From the NCBI GenBank assembly GCA_037974665.1, contig CM075766.1, forward strand, positions 51,778,569 through 51,842,568: DNA of 64,000 nucleotides. The letters are read 5' to 3'. Each line of letters begins with the position of its first letter. Positions within the stretch are counted from its first letter, which is position 1. Made by a program: the position numbers and the translations under genes. Below, piece by piece: positions 13,523-24,720 of the stretch. Source of the stretch: Ehretia macrophylla (Eukaryota; Streptophyta; Magnoliopsida; Boraginales; Ehretiaceae). A model generated the notes under the pieces. That model was not told where the DNA came from. It saw nothing but the letters and a program-made list of their open reading frames with translations, and did no database searches.

Positions 13523-16500
13523 CGAACCTCATCTTGCTTGCTTTTGGTACTAGATAATAGGCATTCTGGTATGGCAAGAATACTACTTTTTAGGTCGACC
13601 ACTACATAGGAGCGACAACGAAGCCAAGCCATAGAAAGGCGAGCAACCCTTATAGCAATAACAAACGGCCTACTTATAGCCCTATTTTCCCTTTATTCGG
13701 GCCTTACAAACTCATAAAATGGCAATTCTTCACGTTTTCCTCAAACAGTGGGAATGAATTCTATTACTTGATTGACATTGACAAATATGCGTACCAGACC
13801 GAATAAAGAATATGCCGATATGCTTGATGTACCAGCCAAGCCAACTCGACCATATACAATATGAGGGATTTGCCTTTGCCTTAGACAGAAGAACTCAAAA
13901 GCGCACTCGGATTCAGTAGCAAGAAGCGGCAAAGTTGAAGACACCGGAGCAAAGGCAGATGGAAGAAGGAGGAATGGACAACCCGACTAATGAGAGGAGC
14001 ACATGCTATAATATAAATAAGAAGGTGACCAGAGGAATCTTTTTGCGCAGTACGCATCAAAACTAGTGGAATAGGGGATGAATTGCCCTTTGTTGTTGGG
14101 AAGAGGAAGAAGCTAAGAGTCACCAATTCGAATAATCGCCCGCTGCACCTTTCTTCGGGCGGGTAAGTTTTTTCTGCCTCGAAGTTCAAGCAAACCGTCA
14201 TTGATGTTGACAATGTATGGGAATGATCCGTTGAGCTTAGTAGCTCAGGATCTGCATCTTCTCCAACAAGGTGCTCATGTAGTAAGTGACTATGTTCTGT
14301 ATTCCGGTTTGAGGCATGGTCAAAAATTCTAATTCTGATTCCAATTTTGCTTCTCCTCCAACAGGAGATAGGGCTTTCGCAATCCCTTTTCATGAAGTTT
14401 AGCAGAGTACAAATCATTAACAAATCTTGTGGAATTTTACAGTAGGTCTGGACGACTCAATTTGACTGATTCACCAGAGCCTGTATTGACTTCTTCTCAC
14501 AATCAAGACCCATATTCATTTTCGTCACTGCCAAAGGTAGAGTCAGCGGCTGGAGGAACTTCTCGCAATAGATAAAAACTTCTTTAGAAAGGGAAGCCTG
14601 ACATAGATATTGATTTGAACAAAGGAACTTAAACTGGGACCAGAAAGTAAACAAGAGATGGAATTCCAGATTGAACAAATGACCGATCTACAATAAGACG
14701 AAAATCGAATTTTGTCTTCCATTCTCTAAGACGAACTAAAGGGATGTCTCTAAGCAGCCAAGGCCAAGAGCAAGCAGGAGTAGTCCTATCTGCCTAGAAG
14801 GATTCGATAAAGAGAATGTGAGTGGGCAGGAGATCAATAGACACAAAAAGAGAAGACCAAAAGGAGCAGAAGGCACTCAATTGTTTATGTGAAATCAAGG
14901 AGCAACAGGTTACACTTTGACACTTTTTGGGAAAGAGCTTGAAGCAATAAGATGAAAGATGGGATGAGATACTAGCCTTAGTGCAGAAGATCAATCATTG
15001 CATTGAGCCTTAGGCCACTACTGAGGGGCAATGGAGGATCATAACACTTGAGAGATGATCCCTACTTGAAAAGGCAGAGACAATACCTCTTGTTGCGACA
15101 AATCGAGTTTCAAAAGCCCATTTATCAATCACATTCTCAGGCACACCAGTCAAAGAGCAATCGAACCTATGAAAGTCACATCTTTGACTAATATACACGA
15201 GAGGATTCTTTAATCAACCAAAACCTGCAACATAGTCTAACAGTTTGAATTTCTACCACTTACAAGTTGAGAGATGTTCCATTCCCAATGGCAAAAGAAG
15301 GATACAAGCTGAAAGGACGTGGACAAGATATTCTTTACTTGGACAGGAGATGCAGCGCTCTTAGCATCGCTCTACATAGGTGTGCTATAAAACTAGGAGA
15401 AGAAAAGAACTAAACGGATCAATTCCTTTGACCGGTCATTTCGAGCTTCCAGTTCTTTTGGATTGGTAACGTGGTTCGATGATGCCAATGGAAGGAACCA
15501 CTGGAAATTCATCCAACTTTGATCCCCTAAAGGCAAGTGCGTAGGCTATAGAATCACAAATAGAGCTCCTTCGGCTCTAAACTGCTACTATGCTTATTTG
15601 GTCTCTCAGTTACTCGGCCAGCTACTGACCTAATTAGGTGCTTTTCAGTCAAGGTCATTGGATTTAAAGGTCATTTCTTTCGCAAGAGTCCAGATCATTC
15701 TATTGGGTAGAAAGCATGAGTGTTCTATATATAGATGAATAATACCAGTGGAGTCGGACGGTGCTAGTGCTTTTATTTACGGAAAAAAGGGCTCCCGCAT
15801 TAGAAAGAAGAGCGGCACCTCAACCAGCCACAGTCGTATTAGCAGTTCGTGTAAAATCAGACTAAACCAAAGTCAGAGAGGCCTTAGGCAATGAAATTGT
15901 TAAGAAATCATTAATTTTGACAATGAGGCTAGGAAATGGCGTACTTATTGCACCTAGTACTAAGAACTCGAGTGTCGCTGCTACAACGAGGAAGATTTTG
16001 AAAAAGATAGGAAGTGCTATTGGACTTGGGCCTTGCCAGTTAAGAGTGGAGCCTTACCCAATTCCAAAAGGGATTGATTCCCGGGAATGAAAATGCTACC
16101 TTGACAGAAGATTTAACTAAACTTCCATAACCTTGAATGAAAAAATAGATATTTCGATATATCATTAAGAGAAGAACTATTCCTTTACTGATTGGAATGA
16201 TATTCCTTTTATTGCTTGCACCTTCTATAAAGTTAGATATGTTCTTTACTCACTTCGCTATCCAAGCGGGATGAAACTTTGCGAGAGTTTCCATATGAGC
16301 ATGAAGGGCTGGAGGACGTACTACCGGAGAAGAGGACATATTGAATGAAAAGAACGAAGGCGACGTACATACTATATTGACTAGCGTGTGCCAACTATTC
16401 TACTTTCTTATTTCTTGCTTTTTTACCTCCCCTTATTGGTGCACTCTTTCCCCTAATTAACCGATCGAGAAGAAAGAGATAAGCAATGACCAGACTAGAC

Positions 16501-17787
16501 CAATGAAAGCGGACCAAGGTTTTTATTTGTTAGCCAAGCGCGCCTATTACATAAGCGAAAGCAATGTGACCTATTGCCCAGTCGAAGAGCATCCTTATAA
16601 AAGAATGAATGGGAAGCAAGCCCAATCTATATTGCGTTAGTTATGTTTACTTCACCCCCCACATACTCCTCTATTCTTATATTTGAATTCCGTCTATAAG
16701 CTTCCCCCTTAGTGCCTACTGAGACTTATTTCCTCTCGAAGTTGAATGGAAGTTTCATTTCCTAAGTCTCAGATAATGTCTTTTATTGAGTCCCCATAGT
16801 TCATTCATTCCCCTTCATAGTATTTAGAGTCATTTTTCACTAAGCAGGATTGCTATATAAAAAAGAGAATTCCAGATTGAAGATCTCTTGACCTATATAT
16901 GATTTAGTTCTACATCTTAGCGCTGAATTAATGAATAGAGATTGAGCTTCACTTCGCGAGTCGGGAATGGCATCATTTATTAAATATTCCAAAGTTCTAG
17001 CGTTGATAAGAGATGAGCTAAAGAGGTAGCCGAGCAGTTGACCAGTCCCTACCATATACAGACAGCAAACAAGAGTTGCGTTGGCTTATCAAGAAAATGA
17101 AATTCTTGCCACCCTAAATGTTACTACCTCTTTGCTAAGCACATGAATGCTTGATCGAGAAAAACAAGCAAATAAGCAGCGTGATACAAAATATGAAGGG
17201 GCTGGAGGTAGAGCCGAAGAGTTAGAGACTACAGTATAAAGCCCTCAATCATGCTCTTGCTAGTGGAATAGATTGTATATACTCTCACCGATTAAGGAAA
17301 ATTCTGCGCTCCACGAAAAAACATAAGGGTTGTCCCTGGACTTAATAAGGAAGGAAAAAAATGCCTCTATGACTGACATTCTAGTGAAAGCAATGAAAGT
17401 ATAGTTGTGCTCCAGTTGAACGGGTAAAAGTTCTACGGTGAAGAGCCTGGTAAAGGCAACCCTATTAAAGTGGTGGGACATCAAAGCCGATACTCAGGTA
17501 ATCTCATCCTTAGTTGCCAAATCTAATGGAGCTTTCAACCCGATGAATCAACCATAATTAGCAGGTAAAACGAGGCCTCGACGGATATGATAGATAGGAA
17601 CTCCTACTCTTACTAGAATGACGATCTCTAAGCAGGATTTTCAATCATCTATCCTTTTTTTCCATAGTGAGTAAAGAACGAGTAGATGTTTTGAACGAGT
17701 ATTAAGCGAGTGAAGTGCCTCAGAAGCTATAAGGAAGAGCCATATGTATAAATTCCGTGAGCAGCGATTGAACTGAACATTCCAAGT
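13523..17787. other. Mitochondrial-type spacer DNA, right part of NUMT
   Basis: This continues the NUMT beyond the inserted gypsy element. It has no LTR or gag-pol sequence. Several open frames of 60-180 codons occur on the minus strand, for example 13881-14423 and 15010-15198, but none shows a family motif I recognise. I treat them as chance frames in mitochondrial spacer. Mitochondrial origin is supported by continuity with the ccmC copy immediately to the right. Confidence 0.6.
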
Positions 17788-17862
17788 GCATCCAGTAGGA
17801 ATCGAACCTACAAATTTGCCCTTTTACTAGGTTAAGCGCTTTAACCATTCAGCCATGGATGC
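17788..17862 (-). ncRNA. tRNA-like t-element at the 3' end of ccmC
   Basis: On the minus strand GCATCCA (17862-17856) pairs perfectly with TGGATGC (17794-17788), forming a 7-bp acceptor stem. GTAGG-TTCGATT-CCTAC forms a perfect T arm. The ends resemble the CAU-anticodon isoleucine tRNA of plant organelles, but the middle does not form a proper anticodon stem, so it is not a working tRNA. It overlaps the last codons and the stop codon of ccmC. Plant mitochondria are known to use such t-elements, cut by the tRNA-processing enzymes RNase P and RNase Z, to make mRNA ends, and to my recollection ccmC is one of the genes reported. In the nucleus it is presumably inert. Confidence 0.75.
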
Positions 17863-18601
17863 AAAGAGACTCAGCGAGTGAACTAGGTTTTGGTATTCCT
17901 TCTCGAGCTTTTATTTCTTCCATTAAGGGAGATTCGAGAAAGGATGGAATAGGAAGACGTTTTTCCAAAATGAACAAGACACGAGTTGAGAAGGGGAAGT
18001 TAGCAAAGTTAGACAAGATTGGAATGGGCATAGGACCATGTATTGATGTATTTGATTGGCTAATGCTCCCAGGTTGATGCGATGTATTCCACCAGTTGAC
18101 TAAAGACTTGATTATTGGTATATCGATCGGTCCAGCATGGATTGAAATAGGAGCCGGTTCCACAGAAAGCTTTTGAAAATGTAATGCACCCATGTAAATA
18201 AGGAATGAGATGAATATAGAGGTTAAACGAGCATCCTACACCCAAAAAGTGCCCCACATAGGTCTTCCCCGAAACCCCCCAGTAACTAAGGTAAACAACG
18301 TAGAAAAAGCACCAATTTCTATACCAATTCTGGAAGAGCGAAGAAAAAAGGGATGTTTTGTTAATAAGAAGAAGAAAGTGTTTATATCCGTAGCGATATA
18401 AACAAGAATACTCATCCAAGCCGCAAGAACATGTACATACAAAATACGAGAACTTTTACCTTGTTGAAGATCTAGTGGTGCTACCCAAAGACTTAAATGA
18501 ATAGCCATCGTTGTTAAGAACAACCGAGATCCAATGAGAATTTGTGTGTAGCTTCTGGTCTTTGACATCAAAAAAGAAGGTTGTAATAACGAAAGGGACA
18601 T
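17849..18601 (-). pseudogene. ccmC: Nuclear copy of mitochondrial ccmC (cytochrome c biogenesis, haem handling)
   Basis: CcmC is a multi-span inner-membrane protein of mitochondrial cytochrome c maturation (system I); it helps load haem onto CcmE. The copy runs from MSLSLLQPSFLMSKTRSYTQ at 18601 to ...SLAESLCIHG and a TGA at 17849, about 250 codons, close to the usual plant length of about 256. The conserved haem-handling WWD motif should read WGTFWVWD. Here the third Trp codon is TAG (TGG to TAG) at about 18236-18238, so the frame is closed in the middle, after which it continues without a shift. Other differences (for example SSRIGIE where plants usually have SSGTGTE) are largely C-to-T or G-to-A type, as expected for methylated nuclear DNA. 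A start two codons earlier (MQ) is possible. The position next to unspliced mitochondrial spacer argues for DNA transfer rather than an mRNA copy. Confidence 0.93.
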
Positions 18602-18908
18602 CTGCAAATTTGGTCCTAGCTAGTGGAACAAGAAAGACATGGCTCTATATTCAATACGCAATCAAAGATTTCTCCTGCAAAAATTGAAGAATACTTTTTG
18701 CTTTCTTTTCGCTCCGCTTGTGCGTGGCATTCCTTGCTTGCAGAGCGGCATACCGAAAAAAGAAAGGAGTCAATGAAACTAGCAGACTGATCACTAAATA
18801 GATAAGATACATTGCTGGAAAGGCTCGGCTTCAAAACTGTATGTGGGCCTTTCACCTCATACGGCTCCGTCCCGGAATCAGGACTCAGACGAAGATACTT
18901 TTTTTATT
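18602..18908. other. Spacer between ccmC copy and upstream mitochondrial ORF
   Basis: This is mitochondrial-type spacer upstream of ccmC. A minus-strand open frame (18616-18855) contains no motif I recognise and is probably chance or leader sequence. Confidence 0.45.
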
Positions 18909-19397
18909 TTATTGGCGCCTCTGCCAAGATTCACACCATTCGTGGAGAACCCTCCTCATTTCCCGACTAGCGCATTCCTTGCGAAGTTCTATCTGCATAA
19001 GGTCCTCCCAATAATTGAGAAGCCCCTGAGCAACACATAGATGTTTTACGTTCTTGCGCAATTCAGCGCTGATAGCCTCCTTTGATAACCCGGGAAAAGG
19101 GTCAGGTTGCTGCTCCAACTCTTAAGCCGGAGGTTCATTGAGATCTAGCTTCGGTTCAGGGGGAAGGTTAAGATCGAGAACCGGGCGTCTCGAAGGGCCG
19201 GCATTGCTTCCACCACATCCAACGGAAAGAGGTAGGTTTTCCATTTGAGAGAGCAGAAAATTGAGAAAGTCAAGATAGAAAGGGCCACACCAAGACAAGC
19301 CCCAGTCCCAAAGTGCACTAGTTAAGAAGATGAAGGAGATACTGACAAAGAATTTAATCAAAGAAATCCATAGTATGCCCGAAAAGAGCTTTTTCAT
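18909..19397 (-). pseudogene. Broken copy of an uncharacterised mitochondrial ORF
   Basis: The frame starts at 19397 with MKKLFSGILWISLIKFFVS, a hydrophobic segment that could be a membrane anchor. It then has a short loop and a low-complexity acidic-proline repeat (VLDLNLPPEPKLDLNEPPA). After a TAA at about 19119-19121 it continues in the same frame through ELEQQPDPFPGLSKEAISAE to a charged, helix-rich end, RRVLHEWCESWQRRQ, and a stop at 18909. The in-frame continuation and the CAA-to-TAA-like change suggest a former single ORF of about 162 codons. It resembles, from memory, ORFs annotated without function in angiosperm mitochondrial genomes. It lies upstream of ccmC on the same strand. No function is assigned. 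Confidence 0.6.
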
Positions 19398-21197
19398 GAT
19401 AGAGATTCCAATTGTCGCAGCTGGTTCTGAACGTTGGATGTTATAACAATACGTCGTTAGTTAACATTCGAGCTTTCCATGCCAGATCATGCTATTTTGC
19501 CACAAGGGGGCTATGGGAGCTAAACCCAATTCTTTGCGATGAACCCCCACTCAAGAACGAGACAACTTAGCTGCTATAAGAAATGAATGAGATTGAAATT
19601 GCATAAATCAAATTTCTCCCTTTACTCGAGAGAAAGCTCATTTTGGTCTAAGTTCTTCGACTTGATTTTGTTAAGAAAATATCTTATTCTCTCTCTCTGT
19701 ATACGCCATTTTCTCTCTATATGAAATTTTTTCTCTTATCTTAGATGATTGAACTTCTTTTCTCGACCAGCGGGATAGGAAGGGAAGAGATTGCTTGCTT
19801 GCGATAAGTAAGTGAAAGCTGAACTTGCTCTACTATCTTACGAGGATGTTAAAACTGAACAAGCTCTCCCACATGGGCTAGTAAGATCAAACTTTTCTAG
19901 CCCTCTTTCAGAAAGCACACCCGGATGCCTAACATCATCCTTCTAGTTGACAACCCCAGGAGAAAACTTCTTCTTTAGCCCATCAGCCGGATCTAGCTAC
20001 CCCCTTCTGTAACCAAGAAGCCTTCTCTCGTTGACAACCTTGATGCTACACTAGTGTCATATATACGTGTGTAAGATGCTCATATGTTCATTCACATGTT
20101 CACATCAGTGGTAGCTTGAACAATTTATCCCTTCTCTACTCTAATAGCACGTCTCATTCATGTTCAAAGTAGACTGTCTTGATGCTCAATCAATCAGTAG
20201 CAAGTTGACTTCATCCCCAGGGACCGGTCTAGTAGAGGACCCTTTGGGCATAAACTACTATGTTATCTTGCATTCCTCATTCGCATTAGAGACAAACAAG
20301 CTTTCTTATTCGAAAAAGAGCTGACAAAGTTCAGTCGTTGTTCTCTCATTTCTTAATTAAGATATTTCAAAATCGAGAATCGTGAGACTGGCCCAACCTA
20401 GTAAAGGGGCTTGAATTGGTATTTTGTTTAGGGATAACCCCAACTAAGGAAAGGATGAGATATAATGTTAACTCTACTTGTTGGTATTCATTGGTACGCA
20501 TGCTTGTATCAGAGTTCTAACTTCTCTAGTTGAGACTGCTGCTAGCTTTCCATCTACTGGATCAATAAAAGCTAATAATAGGGATCAAAATCTCACTGTC
20601 CTTATGAGTTGTATTTCTACGATTTGCATGTGTTAAGCATATAACTATCCTTAGTTCTTAGCTTTGATCCAACTTCTCCTTCTCTTTTTTGATATGGCAA
20701 GAAGACCTAACAGAACAAAGCCTTTATAGGAGACTAGGATAGTAGTTAGCCTTCTTGCTCTTATATTCCTCCTTCGTGTAGTAAGGATTCAAATCAAATG
20801 AATTACAACTAAGAGCTACAAGTAGATAAGCATAGGATAAGTAGTAACTACCTATAGCATACTGCTTTCACTGGCCTTATAAAACTACCAGCACAGGATG
20901 GAATAGTTTTCGTTCCTGCTAACTGAGTAGAAAAAGGTTAGATTTCCTTACCACGAATAGTTGAAAGACATCATTTTAGGTCCATAGTTGTATTCAGTAA
21001 GTTGGGTAGCTCAATTCCAATCTTTCAGCCTAGCATTTATTCTTACTGGAAAAGCGATTCCAGGAGTCGTGCTAGCTGGAGACTGAGACTTAACTTGAGA
21101 CTAAACTTGAGCTAGAAGCCGAACCGCTTACCAATAGTTTTTTTTTACCGCTTTCTACCCGCAAGAGGAAATGAAGAGGTATAGGGGAGAGGGAAGG
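19398..21197. other. Mitochondrial-type spacer, right end of NUMT
   Basis: No convincing coding region, RNA gene or element sequence is visible. The stretch ends directly at the TGTAATACCC start of the next LTR. The last bases, GGGGAGAGGGAAGG, are purine-rich. Confidence 0.5.
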
Positions 21198-23477
21198 TGT
21201 AATACCCGAGCCCGGAATGTGAATTTTCTTTGTTTATTATTTTGAAAATTATATTTCCTTAAATTCTTTGTGAATTAATTGTTACTTTCTCGCCGACGCA
21301 ACGTGCATTGCATTTAAGGAGCGATAGCTAGAGAACGATTTCCAGTCCTCAGCAAATAGTGAAACTAGTATTTAGATGACTTAAATTTTATATTTTAAAT
21401 GTTGCTAGCTTTAATCGATCTTACCTTAGCTAAAACGGCTTTAAAACGCGCAAAATAGGGCCCTTTGACCAAGTTTTAAGTTGTTTGACCTAGCCCTTTG
21501 ACCCTTTGACCATTTGACTCTTAAATAAGCAATTAACTAAGCAAAATAAAAAAAATAACAGCAGCAAAACAGCAGCTCTGGCCGTGAGTCTCCAAGAGAA
21601 AAAAAAAAAACCTTTCAACTTCCAAACGATCAATCTTCGCGTGAGCTCATGCAGGGTGATTTACAAGGCAACCAACGTTGTTTTCCTAGCGACTAGGAGT
21701 ACCTAAGGTGAGGGAAGCATGTTATTTGCGCATTTATACATTGTATAAGTTAACTTTGTCAATTTTTAGATTTATCCGTAGATCGTTATTTAAACCGATT
21801 TGATACTTCTAGAATATTCCATAGCATTTGTAGAACATGTATTTATAGCTTTGTAACATTTTCTGCGGTTAAATGTTGTGATTGCAAATTAAATTGTGAT
21901 ATGAATAGTGTTTTATGAATAGTAAAACCTTGAAACGTTGAAGTTGCGCTGTTATGCTTTCCGTTGATGTAGAAACGTGCTAGGTATGCTAGAATGCTAA
22001 AATGTGTGGTTTGTTTGGGTTGCGTAGTGGAAAAAATGAGAATTAAGCCTTTGGGAAAGTCGGGGTCGTTTTGGTCGACTTTTGCGTTTTCTCGTTTTGC
22101 GTGTTGGCATTGCTTCGGGAGGCCATGGAATCACTTTTGGTGCGATTATGGCATTGGTTGGGTGTTTGGTTGTTATAGTTGTAGTTCAAACGAGAAAGGG
22201 GAAAATCGGGGCTTTGCGCGAGTTCTAGGGTAAAGTAAGGTTTAGGGGTCTTTAGACGTGCCTTATGGTGACCTAGGAGGGTTGGCGAAGTCGGTTTCCA
22301 GAACTCTTGGCTCGTTTGGAAATGGTAGCATTTTGATAGTTGGGGCCGATTTGTGTTTTTGTGTGTTTTCTTGTCTTTATGCTTATAGAATGCTTAGAAT
22401 TACTTGGAATACTTGTTTGAGTTGTTTTGGATTGAATTACTTATCAAATTGCTGCTATTGCGTGCGAGAGTAACCTACTTTGTTATTCTCCCACGTGTGG
22501 CTTTATCGCTTGTTTATCGCCTTGTATCGAGTCTTGCATTGCATAGTGTCTCGCGCGTGAGTGATGGGCCTCTCTGGGTAGCCTCGGGTTGCCAGTGTTG
22601 GTTGCTCTAGCTCCGCTGCTATTCCCTTTCTCGCTTGGGTTGCCTCCCAGGGAGATTTGGGTCGTAGGTTGATGGATACTTCCGGGGTATTCCAAACTGG
22701 TGTTATAAGTTGGTTTTGGGCCGGCGCGTCGTCATCGAATTCGTGTTTGAAAGTTGCTCGTGAAAAGAGTATCGTATCCTTTAATTGAGTGTTTGCAGCT
22801 TTAAATACTTGCCTTGCTTTATTGTTGGCTTTGGAGGTAACTTATATGATTTGTATGTATTGTTTGGCTAATTGCATTGCATACTCCTCTCATCTCCATC
22901 CTTGAGACCAATTGCCCTCGCTGAGCAATAGTTTTTGCTCATTCCTCTCTATACTATGTTTTTACAGGAGTAGTTGAAGCAGACCCTCTCGAGGTAATTG
23001 AGGAGGAGGAGCAGGTGGAGGTGTTTCCGTGATAGCACTTCTCTGCTTTGCTGGTGGTTGGTTACCAGTTTTTGTGCGAACCTTGCTTGTTATGTATATT
23101 GCGTGGAGGTCGCTTAATTTTGAGGCTTGTAGCCTTGTATATATTTTCTAGTTTGAGGCCTCTATGGTCTTATGTTGTATAAGTTGGAAGAATGTAATGT
23201 TGTAACTTATACTCTTGTGACTAGTAAGAAAATGCATGCTAATGGATTTGATTAGTGGCATAAGTACTTGTGTAGTATGCATATCATTTTTGGTTTGGAA
23301 AGTTGGTTAATAAGAAATGTATGTTGTAAAGAAAGTTGGCTTGTTTTGATTATTATATAGCTTTCGCAAGTATTAAATTGATTTTAGGGTTTTCGGATCG
23401 TCCGCGGTACAGAGGAGACTCCGTCCGTGTGTCGGGTCCGGGCTTGGCCTTTCGCGGGGTCGGGTCGGGGCGTGACA
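21198..23477 (+). repeat. Family-1 LTR, first of array 21198-27368
   Basis: It begins TGTAATACCCGAGCCCGG and ends GGGGCGTGACA. TTGAC motifs cluster at 21473-21519 and the hairpin is at 22922-22941. It is nearly identical to 24721-27002. Confidence 0.95.
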
Positions 23478-23485
23478 TCTTTAGG

Positions 23486-23497
23486 TGGTATCAGAGC
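23486..23497 (+). other. Primer-binding site (initiator Met tRNA)
   Basis: TGGTATCAGAGC lies nine bases after the LTR end. Identical sites follow the LTRs at 27011, 32173, 50218 and 59218. Confidence 0.9.
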
Positions 23498-23768
23498 ATG
23501 ATAGTCTTGCATGAGCCGGGATATGATTCTCGGTCTGTGGGGTAAAGGTCTAAAATGCTAAAGTGTTTATGTATGATTGCTAAGTGAAAAGAAAATGTTA
23601 TAACATGACTTTGTGAACTTGGAATGTTTGTGTGTTTAAGTGGAATAGTTTGGCAAGTTAAACTTGTTTTATGTGAATTGTGTGATAGAATATTGGATTG
23701 TTATTGACTTGAGTGTTATCTAATCTTATGTGTTATATTTCTGTCTATAAACTGCTTTTAAATGTTGC

Positions 23769-24679
23769 CAGATATTGTGAGATTGCATGGAGTACCACAG
23801 AGTATAGTGTCAGATAGGGATCCCAGATTCAGATCTCGTTTTTGGCAGAAGTTGCAAGAGGCCATGGGAACTAAGTTGAGCTTCAGTACTGCATATCATC
23901 CGCAAACTGATGGCCAGTCTGAGAGAACCATCAGGATCTTGGAAGACATGCTTCGGGCATGTGTGCTTGACTTTGGGAAGAATTGGGAGAAGTTTTTGCC
24001 TTTAGCGTAGTTCGCCTACAATAATAGTTATCAATCTACTATAGGTATGGCTCCCTACGAGGCATTTTATGGTCGTAAATGCAGATCCCCGTTATATTGG
24101 GAAGAGGTTGGAGAGATGAGAACAGTTGATCCGACTGTGTTACCTGAGATGATTAAGATGGTAGATAATGTTCACATTATTCGCCAGCGTATGCTTACAG
24201 CTCAAAGTCGTCAGAAGAGTTATGCAGATAAGCACCGTCGGGATCTTGAGTTTGATTTGGGAGATTGGGTGTTTCTTAAGATTTCTCCACTGAAGGGATT
24301 GATTCGGCACGGTAAGAGCGGGAAGCTTAGTCCCAGGTATGTGGGTCCGTATGAGATCACTGAAAAGGTAGGTCCTTTGGCTTATCGATTAGCTTTGCCT
24401 CCGAGCTTGTCGAGACTGCACGATGTGTTCCACGTGTGTATGTTGAAGAAGTATCATCCAGACCCTTCACATGTACTTGAACCAGAGCCTTTGCAGATTG
24501 AAGAGAAGTTGTCTTATGAAGAGAAACCGATTAGAATTGTGGATCAAAAGATTCAGGAGCTTCGCAGAAAGAGTATTCCGTTAGTAAAGGTTCTATGGAA
24601 TCATCATGGGTTTGAGGAAGCGACTTGGGAAAGAGAGGACCAAGTTCGGGATCAGTATCCGGAGTTGTTTGTTGACTAG
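23769..24679 (+). pseudogene. Integrase C-terminal remnant with GPY/F and chromodomain-like end
   Basis: The remnant opens with [20 protein letters not shown], part of the integrase catalytic core, followed by [20 protein letters not shown]. The GPY/F-type module ([21 protein letters not shown]) follows. The end is a chromodomain-like segment (IPLVKVLWNHHGFEEATWE) as in chromovirus integrases. The upstream parts of pol and gag are not present in this copy. It is a fossil with further damage. Confidence 0.88.
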
Positions 24680-24708
24680 GTAAGAATTGCGTAGGCGCAA
24701 TTGTTTTA

Positions 24709-24720
24709 AGGGGGAGAGGG
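24709..24720 (+). other. Polypurine tract
   Basis: AAGGGGGAGAGGG-type purine run directly before the LTR at 24721. Similar tracts precede the LTRs at 37099, 47932, 55148 and 63389. Confidence 0.8.

Noticed and set aside
13881-14423. A 180-codon minus-strand frame as a host or mitochondrial gene.
   Set aside because: No recognisable domain, membrane pattern or known mitochondrial protein. It looks like a chance frame in spacer.
17788-17862. A functional isoleucine or other tRNA gene.
   Set aside because: Acceptor and T arms are perfect, but the middle cannot form a normal anticodon stem and no sensible anticodon results. A tRNA-like t-element fits better.
21182-21197. GGGGAGAGGG before the LTR at 21198 as a polypurine tract of an older element.
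   Set aside because: It resembles the family tract, but no integrase or other element sequence precedes it. The spacer there is generally purine-rich.
21994-22233. A 79-codon open frame (MLKCVVCLGCVVEK...) recurring near 25519 and 57716, and a minus-strand frame (MVSRTEMRGVCNAIS...) recurring near 42239, 49455 and 56665.
   Set aside because: They lie inside LTR copies and recur only because the LTRs are recent duplicates. They have no family motif and are not kept in other subfamilies.
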